This document shows, piece by piece, positions 24,651 to 32,440 of a DNA stretch of 52,435 bases. Position 1 is the stretch's first letter, and the number at the start of each line of letters is the position of its first letter. This DNA comes from Candidatus Melainabacteria bacterium (GTDB lineage: Bacteria; Cyanobacteriota; Vampirovibrionia; Obscuribacterales; Obscuribacteraceae): the NCBI GenBank assembly GCA_003153555.1, contig PLZS01000200.1, positions 395 through 52,829 on the forward strand, in the 5' to 3' direction. The notes beneath the pieces were generated by a model that was not told the origin of the DNA, searched no databases, and saw only the letters and a list, made by a program, of their open reading frames with translations. Both the position numbers and the translations under genes were made by a program.

Positions 24651-24807
24651 TAGGGTGGCGGGCGGGTAGTCACCTGCGAAGCAGGCAAATGAAAATGAAT
24701 GAGATTTGATCTGCTCTTACCTAGAACGAATCATTGTCAAGAAAGTACACTTGTTAGCGGTGAAAAATTACCTTTTTGCGCCAACGACAGAAGCGATTTC
24801 CTCGCTT
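24651..24807. repeat. dispersed repeat module B, full copy (B4), right border of the AbiE cassette
   Basis: About 157 bases, matching B2 (8355-8510) from TAGGGTGGC to TTTCCTCGCTT. The first 65 bases duplicate B3. The hairpin CCTGC-GAA-GCAGG is conserved. It starts 17 bases after the toxin stop. Confidence 0.85.
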
Positions 24808-24939
24808 GCTTTGCGCGTTTTGGCAATTTAGCAAGTTTTCCAAAAAAGGGGAGCAACTTCGACTTCAACGCACCGCCCTTGGTGTGGGAATAATAGCACA
24901 ATCTTTCAAACTGCAACATGCAATGGGAAGCGATGAACA

Positions 24940-25599
24940 TCACTGTCGCTTCAGGAATCTTTCTAACACGGCATCTTTGTACATAATGAAGTCGCTGGTG
25001 CCATGTCCTCCGAGCCTTTGCTGATATTCCATGTACAGATTGCTACCATCAAGGATTGAGTCGTTGAGCCACCAGCTCCGCAAGCGAGGCTCTGCTTTGT
25101 TGAAAATCGCACTGTGTTGGTCCCAATATTGCTGCGCAAATGCCGAGAGTTTCTCATATGGCATCATTGAACGATCCCACGGATCTGGTTTCTTGCTGGT
25201 GCCGAGGCTCTCAAACAGCGGATTCGGATTAGCCTGCTCGGAGCGATACCGGAGGAAATTATCGAAGCCGCCACCGTTGCTCTGAATGTATTGCCCGAGT
25301 TCATACGCCCAGTCAGCTTGTTCATGTGGATTTAGATCTTTGTACTCAGAAGCAAACTTTACGGAGCCGGCGACGGTATAGAGACCGAGCGGCCTTCCAG
25401 AGTTTGAGCCACCGCGGGTGGCTGTAACACTGAAATCTAGTTTGTTTCCGTTTTGCGCAGTTCGGAGATCCGCCGGTGCAGTAGCCAGGGAGTAGATACC
25501 GTCAACAACCTGTCGATTGCTCGATGGAGACTCCGCAAAAGCGGCCAGTGGCAAGCAGAAAACCAGGAGTAATAGTCGAATCGATCGTGTAATTCTCAT
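24940..25599 (-). CDS. secreted hypothetical protein
   Basis: 219 residues from the ATG at 25599, preceded by AGGGAC. A clear signal peptide, TRSIRLLLLVFCLPLAAFAE, ends in an AFA-E cleavage site. The mature part (WAYELGQYIQSNGGGFDNFL, AQQYWDQHSAIFNKAEPRLR) resembles transglycosylase-related helical regions found in secreted endopeptidase or plasmid-transfer proteins, but I do not recognise the family firmly. It directly follows the primase gene on the same strand (about 56 bases apart). Confidence 0.75.
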   Translation of the reverse strand: MRITRSIRLLLLVFCLPLAAFAESPSSNRQVVDGIYSLATAPADLRTAQNGNKLDFSVTATRGGSNSGRPLGLYTVAGSVKFASEYKDLNPHEQADWAYELGQYIQSNGGGFDNFLRYRSEQANPNPLFESLGTSKKPDPWDRSMMPYEKLSAFAQQYWDQHSAIFNKAEPRLRSWWLNDSILDGSNLYMEYQQRLGGHGTSDFIMYKDAVLERFLKRQ

Positions 25600-25655
25600 T
25601 TGTCCCTGGACCGAGGAGAGATGCAATGAACCAGTATTTTCGCATCTTATCTAAG

Positions 25656-27356
25656 CTACGGTGGCCGGACAACAAAAAGTGGCTTCTCGGCAGTCATTAA
25701 GATCTGACCTCTTATCTGATTGATATGTCCCTGGACAAATGTTTGGCTCTCTTCGTTCGGTGCCATGGCCAGATATGCAACCATAACAGTCAGCAAAGCT
25801 TTAAGCTCCTGGATGGAAAGCGTAGAAGGCTCGTTTTCGGTGAGCCGGGTCACATCATCCAGCCACTTCTTTTCTGTCGCGTCCTGAGACTGTACAGCAG
25901 CTTTTTGAGTTTGCCGGCTATCTCTTTCAGTACGCATGGATATCTCATAGACTATCCGGCGAGCAGCCAAGAGCCCAGGCGGCGTAATTTTTTCATCAGA
26001 GGGTGTAGGGGGTGAGGTTTCAGTAGAACCTCCCCCCACCACAACGTTATATTCGTCCGTACAGATTGCAAAGAAGCCCTCGGCCAAGTCCTCATAATCC
26101 TGGCGCCAGATGTCGGCGTGGTTGTAGAGCGTCTCTCTGGAGCATCCGGCCGCTTCCTGCAGCTCGACGGTAGTGAATGTCCGCTGAAGCTTTTTGATAC
26201 CGTCCAGGGCGTCGCTAATGCGCTTACGTGCGTCCGTCTTACGGTTAGCGTTCGCCCGTATCCAGGAAATCGGCCGCTCCGGAGCATACTTGACCGGCTC
26301 AGTGCTCTTCTTATGCGCTGGGCGCCAGTGCGTCGCTCTTTCGACCTGGGCGAAGGCATCCGCGCGGCCCCGGTTGATGTCCTTGCTCTGGCCATTGTTG
26401 TGGGCTTCAAGGAACTGATGGACGGCCCATTCCCGCTCCTGCTCGTAGCCATAGCCCATTGCCGGCAGGTCGCGGCTGGGATCGCCGTAGAAGAGATAAT
26501 GGCCTACACACTCGATGGCCTCGGCGCGCTGTGATGGCCCTGTCAGTCCATTCAGATGGAATAGCCGGCCCTTGTACCAGTTGTCCACGATGATGCCGGG
26601 CGGCAACTTATGAAAAACGCCTCGAACAAAGTCAATGAACTCGCCCGGCTGGAGTGTCTTCTCTGTTCTTCTAATGGGAACGACGTTACTGCCGGCGGCG
26701 CCAAGACCGTGAGCAAGAGCGGCCGTCTTGCGTGATTCAAGCTCCTGGATGTACGACTTGAGCTGCCGGAAAGCGGCATAAGGATTGGCGTCGCCGCCCA
26801 AGACGTCGATGAACAACTCTAAGGCTTGCGTCGCATTCAGCTCGGAGCGCTCGTGTTCGACTTCCAGGGTTTTCTTGTCTAGCCAGGCGAAGCCAGGTTG
26901 CAGTGGTAGGCGCAGGCCGAGCCCCAGCGATCCCTCACCACCGGGATGAGGGAAAATCTCGAGCTGTCCCTTCGCTATATTGAAATCGTTCAGTGTCAAA
27001 AGTTTGACGAGCTGGCGCCTGAGATCGGCGCTGTTAATGGGCTCGTCGAAAAACATATAGAGATGCCAGCCGCCGCTGTAACTGGATCTGTATAAAGATG
27101 ATTTCGAAAGACCGGCTTGAGACAAGACCTGTAGCAACTTCTCAAGAGATTGTTTGTTGTGATAGCGGCTCTTATCGTCTATGTCCAGGACGGCAAAGCG
27201 CGTAGACTTTCCGGCTCTGCATCCTATAAAGAACTTGGGATGGGCGCACGCGATCGCTTTGAGAATTTCCGAATCCGGCAGCTTCCACTTATCGTTAGCC
27301 GAGTACCAGGAGCCACTGGAGAGTGGCTTGTAGATATATCCATATCGATGGAACAC
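25656..27356 (-). CDS. archaeo-eukaryotic primase-like replication protein
   Basis: 566 residues. The N-terminal half has the primase (AEP) motifs: FAVLDIDDKSR with two metal-binding Asp, YRSSYSGGWHLYMFFDEP with the S...H motif, and LEIFPHPGGEGSLG. The C-terminal region holds a helix-turn-helix (LQEAAGCSRETLYNHADIW) and a helical tail. Similar proteins start replication of plasmids and phages. It is about 0.9 kb from the iteron cluster and next to the par genes, so it is the best candidate for the plasmid Rep/primase. A helicase domain was not seen. Confidence 0.85.
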   Translation of the reverse strand: MFHRYGYIYKPLSSGSWYSANDKWKLPDSEILKAIACAHPKFFIGCRAGKSTRFAVLDIDDKSRYHNKQSLEKLLQVLSQAGLSKSSLYRSSYSGGWHLYMFFDEPINSADLRRQLVKLLTLNDFNIAKGQLEIFPHPGGEGSLGLGLRLPLQPGFAWLDKKTLEVEHERSELNATQALELFIDVLGGDANPYAAFRQLKSYIQELESRKTAALAHGLGAAGSNVVPIRRTEKTLQPGEFIDFVRGVFHKLPPGIIVDNWYKGRLFHLNGLTGPSQRAEAIECVGHYLFYGDPSRDLPAMGYGYEQEREWAVHQFLEAHNNGQSKDINRGRADAFAQVERATHWRPAHKKSTEPVKYAPERPISWIRANANRKTDARKRISDALDGIKKLQRTFTTVELQEAAGCSRETLYNHADIWRQDYEDLAEGFFAICTDEYNVVVGGGSTETSPPTPSDEKITPPGLLAARRIVYEISMRTERDSRQTQKAAVQSQDATEKKWLDDVTRLTENEPSTLSIQELKALLTVMVAYLAMAPNEESQTFVQGHINQIRGQILMTAEKPLFVVRPP

Positions 27357-27575
27357 TTCAAGGAATTCTGCAACACAGAGCTCCCACCCTTGCGGGAAGT
27401 AATTTTGCCGATCAAATCTAGGCTGCGCTGCTCCATTGACAGAGCGCGCCGAAGCGGTTCCGGTGATTGTCTTCTCTCTTTCTTAATTTGAGATGAGTTG
27501 ACCTAACCGGATCAATCGCTTATTCTGTACGCAAATCAGGAATCTCTTCAAAAACCTGAACTACAACTGAATAGC

Positions 27576-27620
27576 GAGACCCGTTGGTCTCAACAGAGAC
27601 ATCACCGCCAAGTGATGTCT
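27576..27620. terminator. paired stem-loops between the XRE and primase genes
   Basis: GAGACC-CGTT-GGTCTC (27576-27591) and AGACATCAC-CGCCAA-GTGATGTCT (27597-27620) are perfect hairpins, with a T-rich stretch to the right. They follow the stop of the XRE gene and could end its transcript or control the primase message. Confidence 0.55.
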
Positions 27621-27636
27621 TCTGTTTTATAGGCGC

Positions 27637-27930
27637 TCAACGCCGAGCGCTTTTAACTTGGAACGTCACCTCCTTGTCCAGTCGAAAAAGATATTTGACC
27701 AGAAGCTCAACGCTGAATTTATCGATCTTGAGACCGTATATCTCAGAGATACGAGGGCGTTGGACTCCAAGCTTTTTAGCGGCCTGCTCCTGAGTCCAGT
27801 TCTTCTTCTCAAGTTCTGCCTTTACGGCTTTGAGAAGGTGGGTTCGGAGCAGGAGGGCTGCACCGTCGTCGCCGGTGTATCCCATTTGTCTGAAGATTTG
27901 CTGGTACTGGGCTAAGTCGAAACCGACCAT
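27637..27930 (-). CDS. XRE-family helix-turn-helix protein, orphan
   Basis: 97 residues. WTQEQAAKKLGVQRPRISEIYG is an XRE helix-turn-helix; DKFSVELLVKYLFRLDKEVTF is the C-terminal dimer helix typical of HigA/XRE antitoxins. No HigB/RelE toxin gene is adjacent: upstream lies non-coding DNA with a 24-bp palindrome that is probably its operator. It may regulate plasmid copy number or be an antitoxin left behind. Confidence 0.87.
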   Translation of the reverse strand: MVGFDLAQYQQIFRQMGYTGDDGAALLLRTHLLKAVKAELEKKNWTQEQAAKKLGVQRPRISEIYGLKIDKFSVELLVKYLFRLDKEVTFQVKSARR

Positions 27931-27965
27931 TTAGTGACCCTTGAGCTACTCCTTCTTAGCACTTA

Positions 27966-27989
27966 CGTTGTACGTAATTACGTACAACG
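27966..27989. promoter_or_regulatory. 24-bp perfect palindrome, likely operator of the XRE gene
   Basis: The half-site is CGTTGTACGTAA and both halves match perfectly. It lies about 36 bases upstream of the XRE start, where an autoregulatory operator is expected. Confidence 0.7.
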
Positions 27990-28254
27990 CCGAAGTTTAT
28001 TCGATTGCTATAACTGAGCGTCTACTGGCGGTTTTTGGTATTTTCCGTTGGCATTTGCGGTCTCGAATTTTCTGAGAATATCGAGCGGTGGCATCTGCCC
28101 GGTCGTCCGCCGGCATCTGCTAGTAAATATGGAGTGCTTTTTTCCCTTCTAGTAGAGGCACCATTTTTGGTGCTTGAAAATGCGATCAGATCCTACGGCC
28201 TAAGAGAAAATTGATCAAGTTCTTTTTCGTTGACTGGGTGAGGGTTTTGGGTCT

Positions 28255-28620
28255 CTGTCATGCAACGGCATGATGAATATACAACAGATGCCGGATCGGG
28301 TCAATAAAAATCGCGAGGGAATATCGGATGGTGTCATGCTGGCGTTGATCGAATCATGACACTCCATGACACGCGGAATTCCTGTGTAGATAAGGATTGT
28401 AGGAACATTTGAAATTGTACGCAGCGATCGATAATGCCGTGTCATGTCGCTGCATGTCACCGGCGTCAAGCATAATCAAAACTTGATGTGCCACGAGCGG
28501 CGGGTTTCGGGGTAATTGCCGGACGTGTCATGCAATAACACGCAGCAACACGGACACGGCGTCATGATCCTTTTGGTGTCATGATGGCGGGGATCATGAC
28601 CGTCATGCACTGTCACGCAG
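28255..28620. repeat. iteron-like cluster, probable replication origin
   Basis: At least ten copies of TGTCATG or close variants occur on both strands (for example near 28256, 28332, 28353, 28364, 28439, 28452, 28525, 28560, 28576, 28594, 28600), often extended to GTGTCATGCA or followed by ACGCAGC. There is no open gene here. Such short repeats next to a Rep gene are typical of iteron-controlled plasmid origins; the spacing is irregular. Confidence 0.7.
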
Positions 28621-28681
28621 CGTCGTGAAATGGCAAAAGTAAGAAAATATCCCTGACGGGGAGGGGGATATATTGGTGTTA

Positions 28682-28692
28682 TATACGGTGCA
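28682..28692. promoter_or_regulatory. TATACGGTGCA motif, copy 1
   Basis: The same 11 bases, with T or A extensions on both sides, recur at 29579-29589. One copy precedes the HTH gene, the other the parA gene; a shared regulator could bind both. Confidence 0.45.
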
Positions 28693-28721
28693 CATACATG
28701 ACTGTGTTCCACCAAAAATAG

Positions 28722-28751
28722 TTGGCGCAGGGCCCAAAATCTCTTTATAAT
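28722..28751 (+). promoter_or_regulatory. promoter of the HTH/coiled-coil gene
   Basis: TTGGCG and TATAAT are 18 bases apart and point toward the gene starting at 28785. Confidence 0.6.
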
Positions 28752-28784
28752 TAGCGGGGTAATAATGGCACTTCATTGGATGTG

Positions 28785-29495
28785 ATGCACTCAAAGCAAG
28801 CTAGCCCCAATCCTTTAGGCACCGCCAAGCAAGTAGGCGAGGCCGGTCGTCCGGTTGGCGAGGGACAATGGATGATCATGCCGCAGGCAATTGCGGCAAC
28901 AGGGTTGACCGAGCGGACATTGCGCCGTCATGTGCAAAAGGGCTGGGTGAAGTTCCGGAAGGCGGGGAATCCAAAAAAACCGCGTATAGAACTCTGGATT
29001 ACGCCCGAGATCGGCAATTTCGGCGATCAAATTGAATCAGGCGAACAGGAAGACGCCCATGGCGTAGACATTTTTGACGTGTCCAGCGACAGCATCGACG
29101 GCGAAGTTTTTGACACGACACCAGAGCCAGCTGTTTCTAGCCCGGCCGTAGGTACGGCTGAAGGATCGATTAGATCAAGCGAGCTGGAACAGATTGTCTC
29201 TGCGATAACAGGTAAGTTCCTTGAGCGCCTGGATAAGAGCAACGAGATGCTCTTTGAGTTGCGTAGCGAGCTGCAGGACAAAGACCGGCAGCTGAAGCTA
29301 TTGCCTGATTTGCAAAAGGAAGCCAACGAAAGACAACTAGCAGAACTCAAAGCCATTGCACTAGAAAAGCAAATCGAAGAACTAAAGCTCCTGAACGAGA
29401 AGCTGATAAAAGAAGCCGAGCAAGGGCAAGCAGTTCAGGAAAAGAAGAGCTGGTGGAAATCGCTATTCTCCGCTGGGTCTACAGAGAAAGCATAA
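28785..29495 (+). CDS. HTH protein with long coiled coil
   Basis: 236 residues. Near residues 30-70 a helix-turn-helix reads AIAATGLTERTLRRHVQKGW with RIELWITPEI after it. An acidic linker leads to a C-terminal coiled coil (LSERLD-type heptads in QLAELKAIALEKQIEELKLL) and a short basic tail WWKSLF. This resembles plasmid partition or replication adaptor proteins. It lies between the iteron cluster and parA, so it may be a replication accessory or regulator. The start may be the TTG nine bases upstream. Confidence 0.75.
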   Translation: MHSKQASPNPLGTAKQVGEAGRPVGEGQWMIMPQAIAATGLTERTLRRHVQKGWVKFRKAGNPKKPRIELWITPEIGNFGDQIESGEQEDAHGVDIFDVSSDSIDGEVFDTTPEPAVSSPAVGTAEGSIRSSELEQIVSAITGKFLERLDKSNEMLFELRSELQDKDRQLKLLPDLQKEANERQLAELKAIALEKQIEELKLLNEKLIKEAEQGQAVQEKKSWWKSLFSAGSTEKA

Positions 29496-29578
29496 GTACG
29501 GACGGACGGATTTAAATTCCGATGATCCAGGCGACTAGATCTCGCGGGTCATTTTGTATTCTTTCGAGATGAGCACTG

Positions 29579-29589
29579 TATACGGTGCA
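29579..29589. promoter_or_regulatory. TATACGGTGCA motif, copy 2
   Basis: Identical to 28682-28692, about 140 bases upstream of parA. Confidence 0.45.
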
Positions 29590-29682
29590 TATCTGTTGCT
29601 TATGTCTCGGTGCCTGTTCGTTGTTCAGGCGCAGCCGGACTCAATTTTAGCTGGACAAGTTGATCGTAGTCATAGATAATTA

Positions 29683-29712
29683 TGCGGTAATGTGTTTTAC
29701 AGCATTACCGCA
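29683..29712. promoter_or_regulatory. inverted repeat upstream of parA
   Basis: TGCGGTAATG and CATTACCGCA are exact inverted copies ten bases apart, ending 15 bases before the parA ATG. The same GCGGTAAT/ATTACCGC words fill the region after the RHH gene, so the RHH protein probably binds both. Confidence 0.7.
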
Positions 29713-29727
29713 ATACAGGTGCAAAAA

Positions 29728-30441
29728 ATGGCAATTATCGGATTTGTAAATCAAAAGGGCGGGGTGGGTAAATCTACAAGTTGCTACCACCTGGCTTATT
29801 GGCTGCATCAGCAAGGCAAGAAAGTGCTATTGGTTGATGCGGATGCGCAGACAACATGCAATACATGGGTGCAGCAGTCAGACACAGGAATCGCAAGCAA
29901 AGTCATCCAGGTTGGCGACGAGCTCATGGAGCAGTTGGGCGGACTGGCAAAAGAATATGAGTATGTGTTGGTGGACGGTCCCGGAGGACTTTCTGAAGCA
30001 ACTAAGGCAATTCTCCTGTGTGCAGACCTTGCAGTGGTGCCATGCACCACGGGCCTAGCCGACATCGTGAGCGCAGCCCAAACGGTGCGTGTGATAAAGA
30101 TGGCTCAGAAGTATCGTGAAGGGGCGCCTCAAGCCGTGATGTTCCTCAGTCGTGGATTCAAGGGAACCAGGATCACCCGCGAAGCCAGACGGCTGCTCGA
30201 AGATTACGAAGAAGTGACTGTCTTGAGAAACATGATCTTCAATCGGCAGTTGATCCTCGATACCTGGGGACAAGGTGCCACGGTCTGGAATCTTGAGGGT
30301 TCAGGCCAGTCTGACGCTATTAAAGAGTACGAAAATCTTTTCAAAGAAATCATGGAGAAACTAGGACATGACCAACAAACAAAGAAGGTCGTTTCAAGAC
30401 CTGCCCATAGCAAACATATCGCTGAAGCAGTTCGACGCTGA
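29728..30441 (+). CDS. parA: ParA-type partition ATPase
   Basis: 237 residues from the ATG at 29728, with AGGTG upstream. The deviant Walker A is FVNQKGGVGKSTSCYHLA; Walker B region YVLVDGPGGLSEATK and VVPCTTGLADI follow. No N-terminal DNA-binding domain is present, so it is a small type Ib ParA, which usually works with a ribbon-helix-helix partner. It moves plasmid copies to daughter cells. The gene overlaps its partner by about 70 bases. Confidence 0.95.
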   Translation: MAIIGFVNQKGGVGKSTSCYHLAYWLHQQGKKVLLVDADAQTTCNTWVQQSDTGIASKVIQVGDELMEQLGGLAKEYEYVLVDGPGGLSEATKAILLCADLAVVPCTTGLADIVSAAQTVRVIKMAQKYREGAPQAVMFLSRGFKGTRITREARRLLEDYEEVTVLRNMIFNRQLILDTWGQGATVWNLEGSGQSDAIKEYENLFKEIMEKLGHDQQTKKVVSRPAHSKHIAEAVRR

Positions 30442-30694
30442 GACCAAAAATTTCGCGCCTGAGCCTCAGGCAAAGGAAATAACTGAGCCCGTGGTGACGG
30501 CTGAGCCTGCTCAAGTTCCGCCGGCGGCAGTTGTTGTCTCCGCACCGGCCCTACCAGCCAAAGACACAAAACGGCTCACCATTGATCTTGACGACACCCT
30601 GAACTACAAGTTCTCGCAATATGCACTTGACCAGGGCAAGAAGAAAACCGAGATCATCAGAGAATGGATCATGGCTGCTATTGCTGCCAGGTAG
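30368..30694 (+). CDS. ParB-like ribbon-helix-helix partition protein
   Basis: 108 residues. A Pro/Ala-rich N-terminal half (a likely ParA-contacting arm) leads to a C-terminal RHH fold: KRLTIDLDDTLNYKFSQYAL and KKTEIIREWIMAAI. Proteins like this bind centromere repeats and repress the par promoter in type Ib systems. It overlaps the end of parA, and the repeats it would bind are on both sides. Confidence 0.8.
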   Translation: MTNKQRRSFQDLPIANISLKQFDAETKNFAPEPQAKEITEPVVTAEPAQVPPAAVVVSAPALPAKDTKRLTIDLDDTLNYKFSQYALDQGKKKTEIIREWIMAAIAAR

Positions 30695-30721
30695 AGGCAT
30701 TGCGAGCTTTTTGGGCGGGAA

Positions 30722-31017
30722 TCAACTTGCGGTAATCAGTTAATCAGTATTACCGCATTACCGCAACAGTTCTCTCATCACTCACATTTTTTGCAGTGAC
30801 ACCGGTAAGCCGTTCTACCGCATCCACTGCTTACCGCATTTACGGCTTTGTGTTCTCCCGTTCTTGCTGCTCTCCGTTATGCCGTTGTTCAGTCGTTGCG
30901 GTCTTGCGGCTTGACTGTTTTCCGGTATTACTGTTTTCCGGCTCTCCTGTTTTGCGGCATGCCGTTCTTACTGTTTCCCGGCTTCACGGTTTACCGTTTC
31001 ACCGCATTATCGTAACG
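30722..31017. repeat. centromere-like repeat region (parS)
   Basis: About 300 bases without a gene, filled with TTACCGC, ACCGCAT, CCGTT and CCGG words on one strand. GCGGTAAT first faces ATTACCGC; many further degenerate copies follow at roughly 10-20 base steps. Together with the inverted repeat at 29683 this is a good candidate partition site. Confidence 0.65.
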
Positions 31018-31072
31018 TTTCGAGGCATTCGCGAGCGGCATGACGACGCCAGCCACAATTTGACGAGCCGCA

Positions 31073-31633
31073 TCAATACTTGAGCAGATTGATTGCGCGA
31101 TGCTTATCTTCCGGGTCGACCTGGAGATAGGATTGCAATTGTCCTAAATTCGAATGGCCGGATATTTCCTGGATGGTGCGCAGCGGGACGCCGGCGCGGC
31201 TCATTTGCGTGAGACAGGTGCGTCTCATTGAGTGTGTGGAGGCGCCTTCCAGTTTCAGAGCATCGAAAGCCTCGGTAAGAATTAGGTGGGCTCTAATGCG
31301 GCTCAAATGTCCGTCCACGGACTCGCTGGACGGGAACAGCCATTCGCTCTGGCGGACGTTGCCTTTGTATTCTTTCAAAAGCTGGCGCAGTTTCGTATGG
31401 ACTGGAATGTCGCTATATACAGCGTCTCTCTTCTTCAAGCGCTTAACTGTGAGTTGATATTTGACGCCACCATCAGCAGTGAAGACCTGATCTGGTTTCA
31501 AGCGAATGATTTCGCCGATGCGCATGCCGGTATAAATGCCAAGACCAAAGAGGCATCGATCGCGGCCTGGTTTCAACAGGTTGAGAACCCGCTCGATCTC
31601 TTTAGAACTTAGAATTGCTGCTTGACCTGGCAT
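31073..31633 (-). CDS. small tyrosine recombinase, probable dimer resolvase
   Basis: 186 residues, catalytic domain only. TGMRIGEIIRL (Arg I), the beta-hairpin Lys in TVKRLKKRDAVY, HSMRRTCLTQM (H-x-x-R), SGHSNLGQLQSYLQ with the Tyr. The core-binding domain is missing, yet there is no sign of an upstream fragment. The start at 31633 has no good ribosome site. It is 11 bases from one arm-pair and about 130 bases from a symmetric 28-bp core site, the arrangement of a plasmid multimer-resolution system. Confidence 0.85.
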   Translation of the reverse strand: MPGQAAILSSKEIERVLNLLKPGRDRCLFGLGIYTGMRIGEIIRLKPDQVFTADGGVKYQLTVKRLKKRDAVYSDIPVHTKLRQLLKEYKGNVRQSEWLFPSSESVDGHLSRIRAHLILTEAFDALKLEGASTHSMRRTCLTQMSRAGVPLRTIQEISGHSNLGQLQSYLQVDPEDKHRAINLLKY

Positions 31634-31643
31634 GTTGTTACGG

Positions 31644-31681
31644 GGTAAACAAAATATCTGTGATCGACTGTTTTGTTTATG
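31644..31681. repeat. recombinase-type inverted arms with 16-bp spacer
   Basis: GGTAAACAAAA (31644-31654) and TTTTGTTTATG (31671-31681) use the same arms as the site at 31761 but with a 16-base spacer. It overlaps the promoter region of the recombinase and could be an accessory or regulatory site. Confidence 0.6.
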
Positions 31682-31760
31682 TTAGAGGCATAACATTTTT
31701 TGTGCAAGCCGTAGGCGAACGAAAAAGGGTCACGGGGTGTGATTCTACCTTTGGTGGCAG

Positions 31761-31788
31761 GGTAAACAAAAGGGCTCTTTTGTTTACC
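31761..31788. promoter_or_regulatory. 28-bp dif/lox-like core site (11-6-11)
   Basis: GGTAAACAAAA, spacer GGGCTC, TTTTGTTTACC. The arms are perfect inverted copies of 11 bases and the spacer is 6 bases, the exact geometry of Xer/dif crossover sites. Located about 130 bases upstream of the small tyrosine recombinase. Confidence 0.7.
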
Positions 31789-31900
31789 GTTATGACAACC
31801 CAACATTCACAACCATGTCAAGAATTTATTGTTGCTTTATTGGCGATTAACGAGATTCGCAGGTGAGCAACGCTCCAATCAGAACGCGGCGTCATGGCGA

Positions 31901-32440
31901 CTACCTATACGAGACGTGACCATCTTCTACGTGAGCGAATGACCGTATCTTATGGGGTTGGCGATCTTTGCCACCCATGATATGTTCGACAGGAACGCCT
32001 TCAGCTACCAGCTCATCGGCCACCATTGATCTATGACAGCGCCACCAGACCGCTTCTGAGCACATAATAGCTACGCTGTTCTTCTGGGTTAACTGCAAAA
32101 GATTATGCATGGCTTTTCGGAACGAATCAGTTTCCATATAATCCGCATAGCCGCGAAATGAAGCATTCTGCCAGATCGTATTTGGAGAGCTTGCTTTGGC
32201 ATGGCGCAATCCGCCAAGGTCAGGCATGTGCTTATATTTGATGCCTTCGTTCGAAAGCATCTCGGCAAGAGTGTCACTGTTGAATTGCGGATTGGTTCTC
32301 GATTTTGGAATGGTGCGAACGTCGACCAGCATCGTCACACCATTGCTATGTAGCAGCTCAACAAGTTGCACAAAGGAGCGCGTAGAATGACCAATTGTCA
32401 TGATTACAGGCTCGCCTTCAATACCTTGCTTCTTAGTCAT
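31901..32440 (-). CDS. DUF488 protein, copy 2
   Basis: 179 residues from the ATG at 32440, which overlaps the NnrS stop (ATGA). Same landmarks as the copy at 18067 (TIGHSTRSFVQLVELL, IPKSRTNPQFN, MCSEAVWWRCHRSMVADEL) and clearly a recent duplicate. The identical upstream words AGAAGGA and ACGTGAA show that the duplication carried the ribosome site along. Confidence 0.9.
   Translation of the reverse strand: MTKKQGIEGEPVIMTIGHSTRSFVQLVELLHSNGVTMLVDVRTIPKSRTNPQFNSDTLAEMLSNEGIKYKHMPDLGGLRHAKASSPNTIWQNASFRGYADYMETDSFRKAMHNLLQLTQKNSVAIMCSEAVWWRCHRSMVADELVAEGVPVEHIMGGKDRQPHKIRSFAHVEDGHVSYR

Noticed and set aside
28255..28620. CRISPR array
   Set aside because: The repeat word is only 7-10 bases, in both orientations and with irregular spacing; there are no cas genes.
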